64,000 nucleotides of DNA from Cryptomeria japonica (Eukaryota; Streptophyta; Pinopsida; Cupressales; Cupressaceae). The DNA lies in assembly GCF_030272615.1 (NCBI RefSeq), contig NC_081413.1:553499136-553563135 (forward strand). Reading direction: 5' to 3'. The notes under the pieces are model-generated. The model did not search any database. It saw nothing but the letters and a program-made list of their open reading frames with translations, and was not told the origin of the DNA. How positions within the stretch are numbered: the first letter of the stretch is position 1; each line of letters opens with the position of its first letter. Made by a program: the position numbers and the translations under genes. Positions 50,201 through 63,130 of the stretch are shown here, piece after piece.

Positions 50201-50454
50201 CATTACATCCATCTCACTTGATGCTAAAACCATTACATTTTCCTCCTTAAATTGAGGTCTTTGGACAATTCTATAAACATCTTAGGCCTTTAGGCCAACC
50301 TTACAAAATATTAAATATTTTGCCCTTGTAGAAAATTTTGTTCAAATAATCACCAGGGTGAGTGAAATTACATATCTCAACATTTATTTTTTGTGTTATA
50401 TTTTCTCTATTTTTCGCTTGTCTCTGCTCTGCCTAGCAGAAGGTTTCCACAACA
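46956..50454 (+). mobile_element. Second-period copy of the split Copia LTR
   Basis: Counterpart of 504-4002; LTR parts at 46956-47322 and 50388-50454 flank the nested element. Confidence 0.6.
47323..50382 (-). mobile_element. Second-period copy of the Gag-only LTR element
   Basis: Counterpart of 871-3930, with the same LTRs, primer site and TTTAT target duplication (47318-47322, 50383-50387). One difference from the first copy was seen in the element. Shared insertion site and shared LTR divergence show it was carried by the segmental duplication and not inserted twice. Confidence 0.88.
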
Positions 50455-51473
50455 CCTTTTAAACAAGTCTATTTTGTGAAAACCCCTGTGATTATTGCAC
50501 TATGAGAAGACATTTTTGTCAGGCATTCATTTTTTAAAGTTTATATCTTCAGTGCAGAAAATGTGGGTTACCGTTTTACAAATGCCATTTCCAAAATTTA
50601 TAAAAAATTTCAATGCATTTTAATGCAAAACCTACAATTATTACATTTCATTCTTTGAAACAACAATCTTTGAAGAATTTTATCAAATAATCCATGTAAT
50701 TTTCTTATGTTCCTATGCGTTGCATGCATGTCTTCCCATGCAATACTACTTTTATCACTTTTCAAGACTAAGTGTGAGGAAAGTGTAGAGTTGGCTCTGC
50801 ACCAGCCAATTACATCTGCTTGAAAGTTCCTAGATTCTGCTCAACAAACTCATCCTATGTGATCCTGCAACTATGGCATAGCATGTGGATGCTAGTAGTC
50901 CTCTTCCAAATCCTTTTCAACAAATCATTTTAAGCATATTATGAAACTACTTTTCCTTCAACACGAGCATGAGAATAATGGTGAGTGTTGTAGAAGACTC
51001 CAACTTTCCAATGCAAAAGTTTAGAATTTGAATGCTAGGAAAATAGGGCAACTAGCTCTAACTAGAGAGAATGACTGTAAAGAACATACAATGAATCCAT
51101 AATCTCTTCAAAGATTGGCATATTATCTAGAGTCATAAGGGGTGGAAGTCACAACATAGGGACTAAATAGAGAAAATAGGCACATACCAGAAATGAGACC
51201 AACACAATAAAATGTTCAATCTAAAATATATACATGGTAGGGGATGCCTACCTCAAAGCCAAATTTTGATGGTCAAGCAAATCCATTGATAGTTTCAGGA
51301 AAATAGATTCCATTGTGGAATATTGAAAGACAACTATGAAGCACCTGTGAAATCAATTGTAAGCTTGCTCCTTGAACATTAGTCCTGAAATTTTCTACAT
51401 CTGTATCTTCCCTAGGTGAGGCGACATGTCCAAATAACCATTCTGTTGGCAATTGACACTCATTGGATTCATA

Positions 51474-54402
51474 TGTTGTCATTAATGACAACATGGCAAC
51501 ATAGCTACTTGGCAACAAGATTCATAAGGAAGCTTACACCAACACCGACACTGGCACTGGCATCCAACACTTCAATGAAGCCGACATCAGGCTTGGACCT
51601 GAAGGAATTTTTATTTGTAAAATCATTTTATTGTATAAAGCCGACATTGTATATCTTTTGTAATACATTGTAAGCTGACATAAGGCTTATTGTTTGGAAG
51701 GGTATATAGGTCAGTCTGCTAGGTCATTTTGTATATGGTGACATAGGAGGATATAGCAGAATTGTAGAATGCAAAGTATATGTATGTAGATCATTTGTAT
51801 GCGAATGTTATATCATGCAATGATCTGTAGATAGTTTGGAAAGCATTCTTGGAGGAGAAAAGATATCGGTAGAAGTGTTCAGGGTTTATGATTTGGTACA
51901 AATTAGAACTATAATTGGAACTCTTTTTGGCATAGCAGATGCATTTTGTGAGTTCATTATTACTATTTCATTTTAGAAGAAGCTTGTAGTCAATGAGACT
52001 CTTTTTGTGGTGAGTAGTGTGCTCTAGGAAGTGTGCCTTCCTGCATGTGCAGGCCCCAATTTTATGTAATATCCTTTCATATGACCAGTGAACTAATATT
52101 GTGGGTCACAAATCCCATCATGGTTTTTCCTCTTTGAGGTTTTCCATGTATAAATTTTGTGTGTTATGGTGTTCATTTATGTGGATGGTTTATTTTCTTC
52201 AAGTTATATGTTTCTTCATTTACCGATTTATATGTGTATGTTATAAAAGGGCAAAATCATATCTTACTGGCAAAACACTACCTAGGAATCTCACTGCTAC
52301 CTAGACTTGTAGGCTAAGACACATTACCCTAGGCAAGATATAATGAATTGAAAACTGAAGATCACTTCTCTAGGGAAAGATACAATATCACAACATTAAA
52401 AGGTTTGCATTAGGTGAACTATTGTAGAAGAAACATATCTAATTTGTTGATATTGCAGTCCTCTTTGAAGCTCAATCTGAATCTGTCACACTGACTTTGC
52501 ACACTTTATAAACTTTACATCAACTCTCACATCTCCAAAAGAAGATATATGTACACTTATTTTTTCAATTACAAATACACAATTCAAAAATAATTTTTTC
52601 CTTACATATATCCTTTGCAACATCCAAAAAGCATCCGTTAGGTTGGCCTAATAGGACCTAATAAGAGAAACATGTGACAAGGTATAAGTCACTTCTAAAC
52701 ATAATTCATCATCCATTCAATAGATTGTGAATCAACCAAATTCATAGTTGGCCTTAATGAGATGATAACATACTTTCAAGACATTCTTCAACCAAAATAA
52801 AATAGGTCAGGATCAACCACAATTAGTATAACATATTGAGTCAGCTTCATACATCAACATTGCATATCAAAGATAGATCCCAACATGATCTAACATTAAA
52901 TACACAATGCAAACCACCCAAAAAATAGTGTGACCCATAAACAACTATTCTGCATTCACCTCCTTAATTAATTGATAACTAGAAGTTGATGCACAAGTAG
53001 TAAATCACTGATCTATAAAACACTGTCTAGATTTGATAGATTGTGCAACAATAGTAAGCAATAAATCATTCACCAATTCACCAATAGACTGGAAATTCCT
53101 ATCATAGTTCGAATACTCTATCCTTACCATGTCCCCAAATCCACACTATCATATCTATCAATGCGGAGGAATGTGGAGCATTCTTCTACTTGCCTTGAGA
53201 TTGTTCCTTTGTCAAATTGGGATTGAAGGATCAAAAACATATAACTTTTGTTGTAGACAATGAAATCAACTAAAACCTTGATAGTATGCACAAAAACCAT
53301 CACCAGGCATAAATCTAGATCTGCATAACTAAAAGATGCAATGCAGTAGGATGCAGAGCAAAACACTAACCCACAATCATAAAGAGACTCATTGTCTCAA
53401 CACAAACATTTTCTTCAAACTTTCAGTCATGAGGTTGAACTAGGACTATTGTCAAGACATATCTCAAGCATGCAAACTCTAACCAAAGTGTCTTCACTAT
53501 AAACATAAGTTATGCCATGAGAAACCATACATACCATGGACTCTGAACTGATATTTTGTCAATTGATAAAGCTCTAAATCGACTTCTACATCAATGACCA
53601 ATAACATCTCCAACACATTCTCCATCTATCCAAACTAAGTGACAACACATATTGTTAGACATCATTATTGACATTAACGACTACATATGTTGCTAATCAT
53701 TCTTTGAACAAGTCTCCAACAATCTCCCCCTTTGTCAATGATGGAAATACTATGTACATATTTGCAAAAGTCTATACAAACTCCACCTTAGCTGTTATCT
53801 CTCCCCCTTTGACATCAAGGACAAAGGACATAGTATTTACACTAGTTAAAATAAAGTTGTACATACTCCCCATAAATATGTGCACACATCTCAAAATTCT
53901 TCCCCTTGGATGGAGAATCCTCAAAAATCGATACAAATATCCTCAACAAAAATGGTAACCAAAAATGTATCTTGTCTATACCTTAGCAACACCTTTGTAA
54001 AGTAAAATACCTTATATTATGTCTTCAACTATGCAAGAGTAGTCTTGCATGCAACTATAGTCGAAGAAATAATTTTGTTCTGACATTCAAATTGTAGGAA
54101 TAAGTGTTCTGCTATACCAATTTCATCCAATACCTTCATCTTCTTCTCAATATGCACCACTTCTCTCAAAACTGCAAACAAGGACACCAACCTTAGGTCA
54201 ATAGTCTCCCTTGAAAAATATAACTGTTTCTTGATCTAATTCCGTTGTTCCTATAGAAAATCTAGCTACATAAGATGTTGACCAATCTACACAAGGAGGG
54301 ATCCATCTTTATCTTTCTCCAAGTCATATGCATTGTTCATTTGAAAAATTTGAAACTCAATTGAGTCCATTTGTGCTTTGATAATTGTTGATGGGCCTTT
54401 TG
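51474..54402. mobile_element. Second-period copies of the degraded Copia pieces
   Basis: Counterparts of the 5022-5840 and 6000-7950 fragments, with the same landmarks (palindromic TGTTGTC at 51474, minus-strand purine tract near 53725). Confidence 0.4.
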
Positions 54403-54406
54403 AGAT

Positions 54407-55926
54407 TGTTGGCATTATGTGAACCGGTATGAGGAAATAATGACATTGTATGTTGTCATTGATGTCAATATGTTGAAGAAGCGAGAACCGGCATATGAGA
54501 GAACCGGTAGAACAATATGAACGGACATTTGTGCCAAAGTGAAGTGGTGTGTTTGTTCATGATGAATTGGCATATAGTTATGGGAACCGGCACATGGAAG
54601 TGTTGTATGACTACCGGTTGGTAGTCTCAACTTCAGGGTTTCCGGTTTAAGTGCTTCAAGCCTGTGTGGCTCAACTGATGACTTTGTGTGATGAGTTAGC
54701 ATGGTAACAAAGAATAGATCATGTTTCCACGTAAGCCTTGTGCGCGTGAAGGTTTTTGCATGAAGGAGATTGTTCCTATCTACCTCGGGAATGTGAGAAG
54801 TCTGTAAAATGGTGATAACATGCGATGGGTTATCAGCCACCATAAAATCGGTGGAAATGGGCGATGGAGAATGTCTTGAGATTGGATCAAGAACTACTGC
54901 ATTTAATGTAGTGTGCTCAACGGTCAGGATTGAACCATTCGAATTCCTTAACCTAACAGGTTTAGGGTTTAGGGTTTAGGTTTTATGCTTCCGACCTATC
55001 TGTTTCCCTATAAGGTCGATATTGTGTCTCTTTCTGAGGTTGTTGGCAAAATTTGTGTGTGTGTATCCAAGAGAAGGGATACATGATTCTTGCCACACCA
55101 AAAGGAGAGAAGTGATACCTATAGAGTTTAAGTGCAGAAGGTGAAGAGGATCTTGAGCGGATCTGCATTGGCATTGAGTGCTGTTACGAGATCATTGTAA
55201 TACCTGTTGATCTCTAACCACCTCAACAGTTGGAAAATCCCTTAATAGGGTAGCCTTAACTGGCTTGCTGTAAATCCTTTAACAGGGTAATTCAAAGCTA
55301 TTGAGTTCGAAATCCTTTAGCTATTGAGTTCTTGAAATCCTTTAACAAGGTAACCTTTAACAGGGTTTAACCCTTAACCGGGTATTCTAGCCATCCCTTA
55401 ACCGGGTGATCCCTAATAGGATCAGTTCCTAGCAGAACCTATTGTAATGTCTCTAACCGGACAAGGCTCCTAACAGAGCGGACTTCTAAAGAGTTCAAAA
55501 ATAGCTTGTGGGTATTCATCCCCACCGTGGTTTTTCCCAGTTGGGTTTCCACGTGAAAAATATGTGTGTCATGTGTGATGCTTTGCTATTGTCTGTCAAG
55601 CATATGATGGTTCGGTGTTTTATGCTTGTCAATAAAACATGTTGAACTAGATGTTATTATGGTCTGATGATAGATTACCTGTTTATGCATAAGGGTGAAA
55701 TGGTAGTGTAGCCTTGAGTTGAGTGAAAAGCTAAGTGAGTAACTAGTTAATGCTTGTCTCAGTCATTCTTAGCTTTACCGGTTGCACTCTATTTCAAACC
55801 GGTGTCACTGTTTGCCAGTCATTTGAAGTGTCTGCTGTCAAACCAGTTTAGAACTATATTTTTGTCTGCACTGATTCACCCCCCCCCCCCCCCTCTCAGT
55901 ACAGGGTTAGTGCTATCCGTTCATCA
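54407..55926 (+). mobile_element. Second-period copy of the solo Copia LTR
   Basis: Counterpart of 7955-9471, including the telomere-like run (about 54959) and the C-run, here 15 bases. Confidence 0.65.
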
Positions 55927-55927
55927 T

Positions 55928-57087
55928 TGAGACAAAAGTGAATTAGGGTTTGAAGATAATAAAACCACAAACTAACCAAATTAACCCAATACATTGAAAC
56001 AAAAGTGAACCTAATAGATCAAGCCATAATCCAAATAAGGAAAGGGCTAAAATTATGATTAGATTCATTGGTTGGGAATAGTTATCCTCTTTCTTAGTTG
56101 AATTTGGAAGATAAGTATGAAATTAGGGTATTTAATAAGGAACAATTGAATTAAACTATTAAATAAACTGCTACAAATATCCCACAGAGCCACAAACTGA
56201 GATCTGGGCAAAATAAGATGTTTAGAACTTTAGAAACTATTCCCAAAAGTTTGGCTTGATTTTTCAAGATCAAGTAGTACAGATTTGCCCTAGTCCTTTG
56301 AATTTTCCTCTATCAAAAGACGAACTTGTTCATCGTTGTCGACTTTGCCAGAATTCTCGAATATAGATCCTGCACCTATTTTTTGTACATAGAAAGAAAG
56401 AGAAAGATGTTGGGGATAAGGTTTTCCTCAGGTCAAATCCACATTTAGGAATTAACCTTGAAATTGAAATATGAATTAAAATGAAAATTACTGCAAAGTG
56501 TTTTCCTTTTAAGAGAAAGGCCAAATCTGAAACAAAAGTTCTTATAATTGAAAATATACCTTGACAAAATTGTGTTTGATTCTCATGCAAGGGCATTAGG
56601 ATATCTTGTATTATATCTTCAAAGAAGGTTGATCATGGATGCCATCTCGAATGCATAAAATTGACTTCACTTATGCTCTAATGCTTGATGAAAGCTTGAT
56701 TGCTTGCTCACTTGAATTTGCTAGAGTGTTATTGAGATCTTGATTTTAGTTCTATTAGGTTTCAAATGAGAGGGGTAGACCTCCTTTTATACTTGACTGC
56801 CCAAAAATTAATTGAATTTTTGAAGTAGGTTGACATGGGATCAAATTTCCCACTCATTTGAGATGACCGTTGTGGGGATCATGATTAGGAGGACCACAAA
56901 ACCTAATACCTTGGTCATTAGAATTAGGACTCCAACAAGAGGGGGAGATAGTGAAGGTGATGAAAATGTGAAAATGTTAGGTGGCGTGAGAAGAATTAGG
57001 ACATGCATCAGGCATTGGACACCAAAGCACAAAAGTAAGGTCTAGGTAAGGACAAAATTGTATACAAATATAATTTATGATGCTACA
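55928..57087 (-). mobile_element. Second-period copy of the gypsy-family LTR
   Basis: Counterpart of 9473-10632. Confidence 0.45.
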
Positions 57088-60000
57088 CCAAGTATCACTA
57101 TTAAAATTCTCCTAAAAGATGTACAAATGGGAAATCATCAACCTCCCAAGGTCTCCTTAAGTTGGGTCACAAAAATGCGGGGACAACTAAGTGTTCATGT
57201 GGATGACCTTAACAAGAGGCACATGTGCTAGTTACAGGCTGGAGGCATAACTTACCTAAGTAGATCCCAACCTTAACGATTGAAATAAAAGATAAAAGAT
57301 AGATAAGAGAAACAAGAAAATGAATCACTAGCTATTTATCCCAACAAACATTATTGACAAAATTCAAGAAATTATTAAGTATGTTAATCAATTTAACATG
57401 TCAAATTTACCAATTCAAACATGTAGATGAAGATAGATTCCAGGAAACAAAATTACCCTTCTTTTCACACATTCATTACAACCTCAAACACCTTAACACG
57501 CGTAGATTCATTTATGAAACAAAGATTCTTACAACAATTTAGTTCATTCTTGAATTAAGGAAGATTCTATAGCAAAGAGAAATATGAAAAATTCACAAGA
57601 AACACTCCATGAGATCGTAAATCCACACGTGTTGTTGTATTAAAATGATATTAGCAAATCAGTAGTATCCAAGTTCATAATCTCCACAAAATGTATCTTA
57701 AAACAACTAGAAACTGTTTGAAAGCAAAAAAAAAAATTGTACTATGGACCTCAAAGCATCAATTCGTGGACCTTGAAAATAACAAGAAATTATATTTGTA
57801 GGAGGAGACCTCCTCAAAATTAGGAACCAATCCTATCAAAAAGTCAACACCCCCAGAACACTAATACTTGGTACCCCTAGGTCATTGAATAGATCCCTTT
57901 AGGATCAAGACTCCAAGCTAAAACATCTCTCCTACTTAAGGAGCTATGCGCTCTTACAACTAGGATATGAGAAAGCTCTTTGCAATCCTCCATTGAACCT
58001 CCTGGTGGCCACTCAACAGGGTCCTTCCACTTACAGACCTCCTATAAAGTAGCTTGATTTTATTAATTATATTTTAAGAAATAAAAAATTGAAAAAAAAA
58101 TTAAAATAAAATTTTAATTTTTTAAATATAAAGAAATATAAAAATAAAATAAAAATCTATCATTCTTTAAAATTTTTTCTCCTATAACACTTAAATAGTT
58201 TTAGCCAATCATAACAAAGAAAAATCATTTTAATAAATTGAAAAGTTAAAAATTTCACATGTTAACTTAATAAAATTTAAATATTTTCTAAAAATCAAAT
58301 AAACTAGTATAGACATCTTAAATACATCTATCTAAAGAAATGTCGAGAGATATCAATTTTAGAGCTATTTTATTTACCTAAATGTTAGTTAACATTTTGC
58401 TTTTTAAATAATATTTATTACAAATAGAAACAAATTTTATTTTATCTAAATTTTTTTATTTTTTCATAATACATTTTTTTTTCTAATTTTAAATTAATTC
58501 AAATTTAATTTTTTGTATTAACATTTTAAAATTTTATTTTTATTAAAAATTTATTAAAAATATAATCTATAAAAATATATTTATTTTAATATATAATTTT
58601 TCGATCCTTTTACTCAATTTTACTAATAATTTTATTTTAAATATTGGTAGATTAATTTAAAAAATAAAATATGTTTATGTTTATTTTATATTTATACATC
58701 TATCTATGCCTTTTCTATTTGGTATCTATTTTGAAAATATTATGTATATAATTAAATATTGGTATTTGATATGTAAATAGTTGTCAAATTTAAGCTAAAA
58801 TATTGTCATTGTAAAGACTCATTGACACTAATAACATCTTATATAATGGATGGAAAGTCAATTTATTAATAAAAAAATTGTTTAAAATCCCAAATGTCTT
58901 TAAACTTTTGTTGACTTGACCAAATAATAAAAAAAAAAATTGTTGACTTGGTCAATAAAATATGTGTTATTCTTTCCTATGTTTATTTTAATGGTTACAT
59001 GACAACGAAGGAAGAAAATTTTGCAAATTATTATGCCATACTTTGTTTCTTTTCGCTCAATTAAAAAGTCAATTTGGAACAACAATGATTGAATATAGAA
59101 AAAAAATTATATTAATTAAAATCTATATTCATTAGAAATGTCCCCTTTTTTTCAAAAGACCACATGATACCTTTATGAAAAAATCTAACTAGAGACAACC
59201 TTAAAGCATGACAACAAATAAAACAGAAAACAAATATTGAAATATTTTTTTTTCGAATATTTTAAAAATAAGTAGAATCATATATGTTTTACAAATGAAA
59301 AAGAAAAAAAATAATTATTTAATTAATGATTAATATTGGAAAATTAAAAGTAAAATATTTATTTTTCAATTTTTAAAAAATCATTTTCTATATATATTTA
59401 TAGTTATGATTTTAAGTTTATAATGAGAAATTTAAACTTAGAGCTTAAATTTTAAATTAATTAAACTTTTAATTGATTTTTATTATTCAAATTAAATTCA
59501 TGTAATATTATATATTATTAAGTAGAATATGTTAGAAGTTGATTTTAAAATAATCACATAATTTTAATTTATATAGTTGTGAGGGAAATTAAAATTTAAT
59601 CATGTGTAACCTAATATATTAGGAGTACTATAAAATTTAACTTATGGATGATGTTTGTATTGCTTTGTCCTTCCTTGAGCTAAACATTAGAGATTTAAGA
59701 AATAGAATTTTCTTTATAATATTTAATAATAAATTATCATTCAATATCTATTAGTATAAAAAATAACGATTAAAATATTAATTTAAATTTAATTTTCTTA
59801 AATAACAAAAATAATTCAATTTAGTCTAAAGTTTAAAACTATTTTAAAATAAAAATAAAATAAAACAATAATCTAAATTTGCAAGAAATTAAAATCTTTA
59901 AAAAAAAAAAATTTAAGACTTATAAGAAAACTTTTAAAATATTAAATTTTAAATTGTAAGATAAACAATTCTATTTTATGAAAATGTAATTGTTTAGAAA

Positions 60001-62970
60001 CCAAAATTCATAAAAATAAAATTTACTATATATAAATTAATATTTTATTTTTCTTTGTTTAAATCAATTGTTTTGCATTGAGTTTTTGTTCCTTTAAATT
60101 GTTGGTTTTTTGCTCCTTAGAATAGGAATTAAGGAATACAAATATATGGAATAATTTTGTCCACATTCAAAGCTTTGATAACACTATTTTTTCCATAGGT
60201 AATCACTTCAAAGAGTTTAAGAGGTATATTCATAATATTTCTGTTTATGATAATTTGCTTGTCGATATGTATTTAGTGTGTATTGTTTGGGGAATTAGAG
60301 AAATAACTATATTTATTCATGTTCTTGAAGAATTTCACTTTTGTAATCCAAGTAAAAAAACACAATTTTGTTCCTATAACATAGGCTTATCAATAGAATA
60401 ATATATTATGCATGTCTATCAATTCAGTATTATGAAAAAAAATTATTTAAATGTTGTAAAGGATTTTTCTTTTGGTATTTATTAGCTTCGAAGTCTGATA
60501 CTTTTTGGTTGGATGAATCAAAATCATTTTGTGTTTGAAATAAATTCAAAAGGTTGCATTTCATAGAATTATCTAAGCGTTTCAGGCATAGGTTGAGACT
60601 AAATGTTTTCAAGAATAAATACTTTGTCATCCATAATATGTACAACACAAAGCAACAAATCCTTAACATTACTACCTGAATATGTTATTTAGTATATCTT
60701 CTATAGTGTTCAAAAGTGTTTATTCTATCATATTCTTAGGTAGTTGTAAAAAGCAATGATCCTTGTTCCTTGGCTACCAAGTTTGAAGTTTTGATTCACA
60801 AGAAATATAAACCAACTTTATGGAAAGACTTTAATAATTGTTGTTGTGTTTCTGGATCATTGCATCAATGAAATTGAAAGAAAAAAGATTTTGCATCATA
60901 TGTTTAAACATCCTTGATTAGAAATCAATGGCCAATTGGGATACGTAAGTATCGTGATGCGTGAATTCGAAAGAAATTATACCATCTAAGAAACTAAACA
61001 TCGAGATAGGTATCATTAATCTACATCTAGTAACTAGATATAACCATCTTAGTCCATGTTAAATATAATTAGTAATATAGCACATTAATATATAATATTT
61101 CAGTATTGTATGCTTCTACCTAAGCTCTACTTTTACAACATAAAATCCTACAATAGGAGATATGAAACTTGAGGAGATCCTCATAATTATTTGAAACTAG
61201 GTTGAACAACATTACAAAAATTGGTAAAGATATATTGTAATAGCACCTTTGTTAATATTTAACCATCTAAGACATGTAAAAGAACTAAATTTCTTATAAC
61301 CTGTGATCAAGATTATTGCAATTTCAAGAGTTCAAGAAGGTAGTTATTTCTAAAATTATTTTTAATTGAAGACGATATAAATATATCAGTTACATAATAT
61401 TTATTTTCTCAACTATTTCATAGTTATAAATATCCAAAATTATAGCTTGTGAATCCCCAAACCTCTGCTCCCCTCTATTCCCCATTAATTTCTATGACTC
61501 AAACAATGACATTAAGAATGAAAGCCATGTATAATACATTAGCAAGGGTAAGAAAGGAGAGAAAGATTTTTAAAAGATTATAGTGTGGGGAAACATCTAT
61601 TAGGGATGCATATTATAATACAACACACGATGACTTAGACAAGCTACATCATTAGTATTGTCAAAAAATCTAGGAAAGCACAAACTTTCCCTATAAACCT
61701 TTACCAAAGATGACATCAATATTTTTCTGCCCATGTATATTGCTATTTAAGTGATTTGAAATTTGGTTTTCTTATGAAATAAAGTGATTCTTTGTACTAT
61801 ACATAAATTGCATTTCAAAAGTGCCAAAGTTTCTATTCAAAGTATTTAGGGAGTTACTCTAAGAATTGGCTATAACAAATTGAAACAAAACGAAAAATGC
61901 AATACATGATGTAAGGCGAAATCTTGTTCCAAGAAAAAATAGATATGGTTTATTAGTCAGGTTTCTCTTAAGAGAAATGCTAAAGGAAGATATAAGTTTA
62001 TGTTTTGTTTTGAGATCTTGGCTAGGTTTATAAAGTTAGTTTCATAATTGCGATTTTTCATTTTTGAAGTTTTCTTGTCTTCGTCATCTATTTGTTTAGA
62101 ATTTCTTTTTCTTTAATAAAATTATAAATTATTGAAATGCATGACCATTGATTTATGGATTTGTTCATCTTATGTGCATTACATTTTTGAAATTTTCTTG
62201 AAGCAGTGTGAAGGATCTATTGAACCAATTAACTTCAAACTTGTTACAATCAAACTCTTTATTATTATTTATAAATATTAGATATTTTCCAATTTGATAT
62301 CTCTCAACATATTTATATTTTTGTAAAATATTGATATGCTAGTCAACAAATAGCATTAAACACTTTTGTCTATGAAGTACACAAGAGACACCTTTGACTG
62401 TGATTAATAATTAATAAAAGATTAGAATAATGAATTTTCAATTTTCAATTAATTAATAATCATGGTCAAAGGTACATCCTTATCCTGCATAGACATTTTG
62501 TCCATTTTGACGACTAAATAGACATTGACAACACTCCATACATTGATTACTTAAATTTTAAAATACAACAATTTTTTAATATTTGATTAACTGATAAGCA
62601 TAATCGAAGATACATCCTATATGCTATATAGACATTTCAATACAAAACTTTTTTTTTTTATATTGAAACAATGCAATTGCAAAATGAAGTTATCAGCAAG
62701 TAGTTAAATAAATAAAATAAGAAAATACAATGAACAATACAGTCAAAGAATGCACAAAAGACACAGAACTATTTAATTGAGCCCATTCTATCTAGCCTGT
62801 CCATTTTATCGGTTGCAAACACTGACGTATTTCACGATTTTGACAAAACTCAATAATGATCAGAACCGAACGACGTGTAGTAATCAGAACCAAGCAACTT
62901 CGGAGTAGGTCGGTGGCAAAGTCGTTTACCAGGAAAATTATTTTCCCACCGTCTATCTCTTCATTTTTCT
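57088..62970. other. Second-period copy of the gene 1 upstream region
   Basis: Counterpart of 10633-16520. Non-coding and AT-rich, with one A-run change near 59304. Confidence 0.7.
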
Positions 62971-62980
62971 CTCCACGTTC

Positions 62981-63066
62981 TTTGAACCTTGACTGGTAAA
63001 CGTGGGTGTACTCGACTCACCAAGAACCCAACAAAAGGGGTGTACTTTTGCATCCCTATATAAAGA
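62981..63066 (+). promoter_or_regulatory. Core promoter of P450 gene 3
   Basis: TATATAAA at 63057 and the TTGACTGG block, identical to gene 1. Confidence 0.6.
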
Positions 63067-63130
63067 GCATACACCGCAGAACAAAAGACGCAGCAACTGA
63101 AATCCTAACTGAACAAAAGAGCCCAAAGCA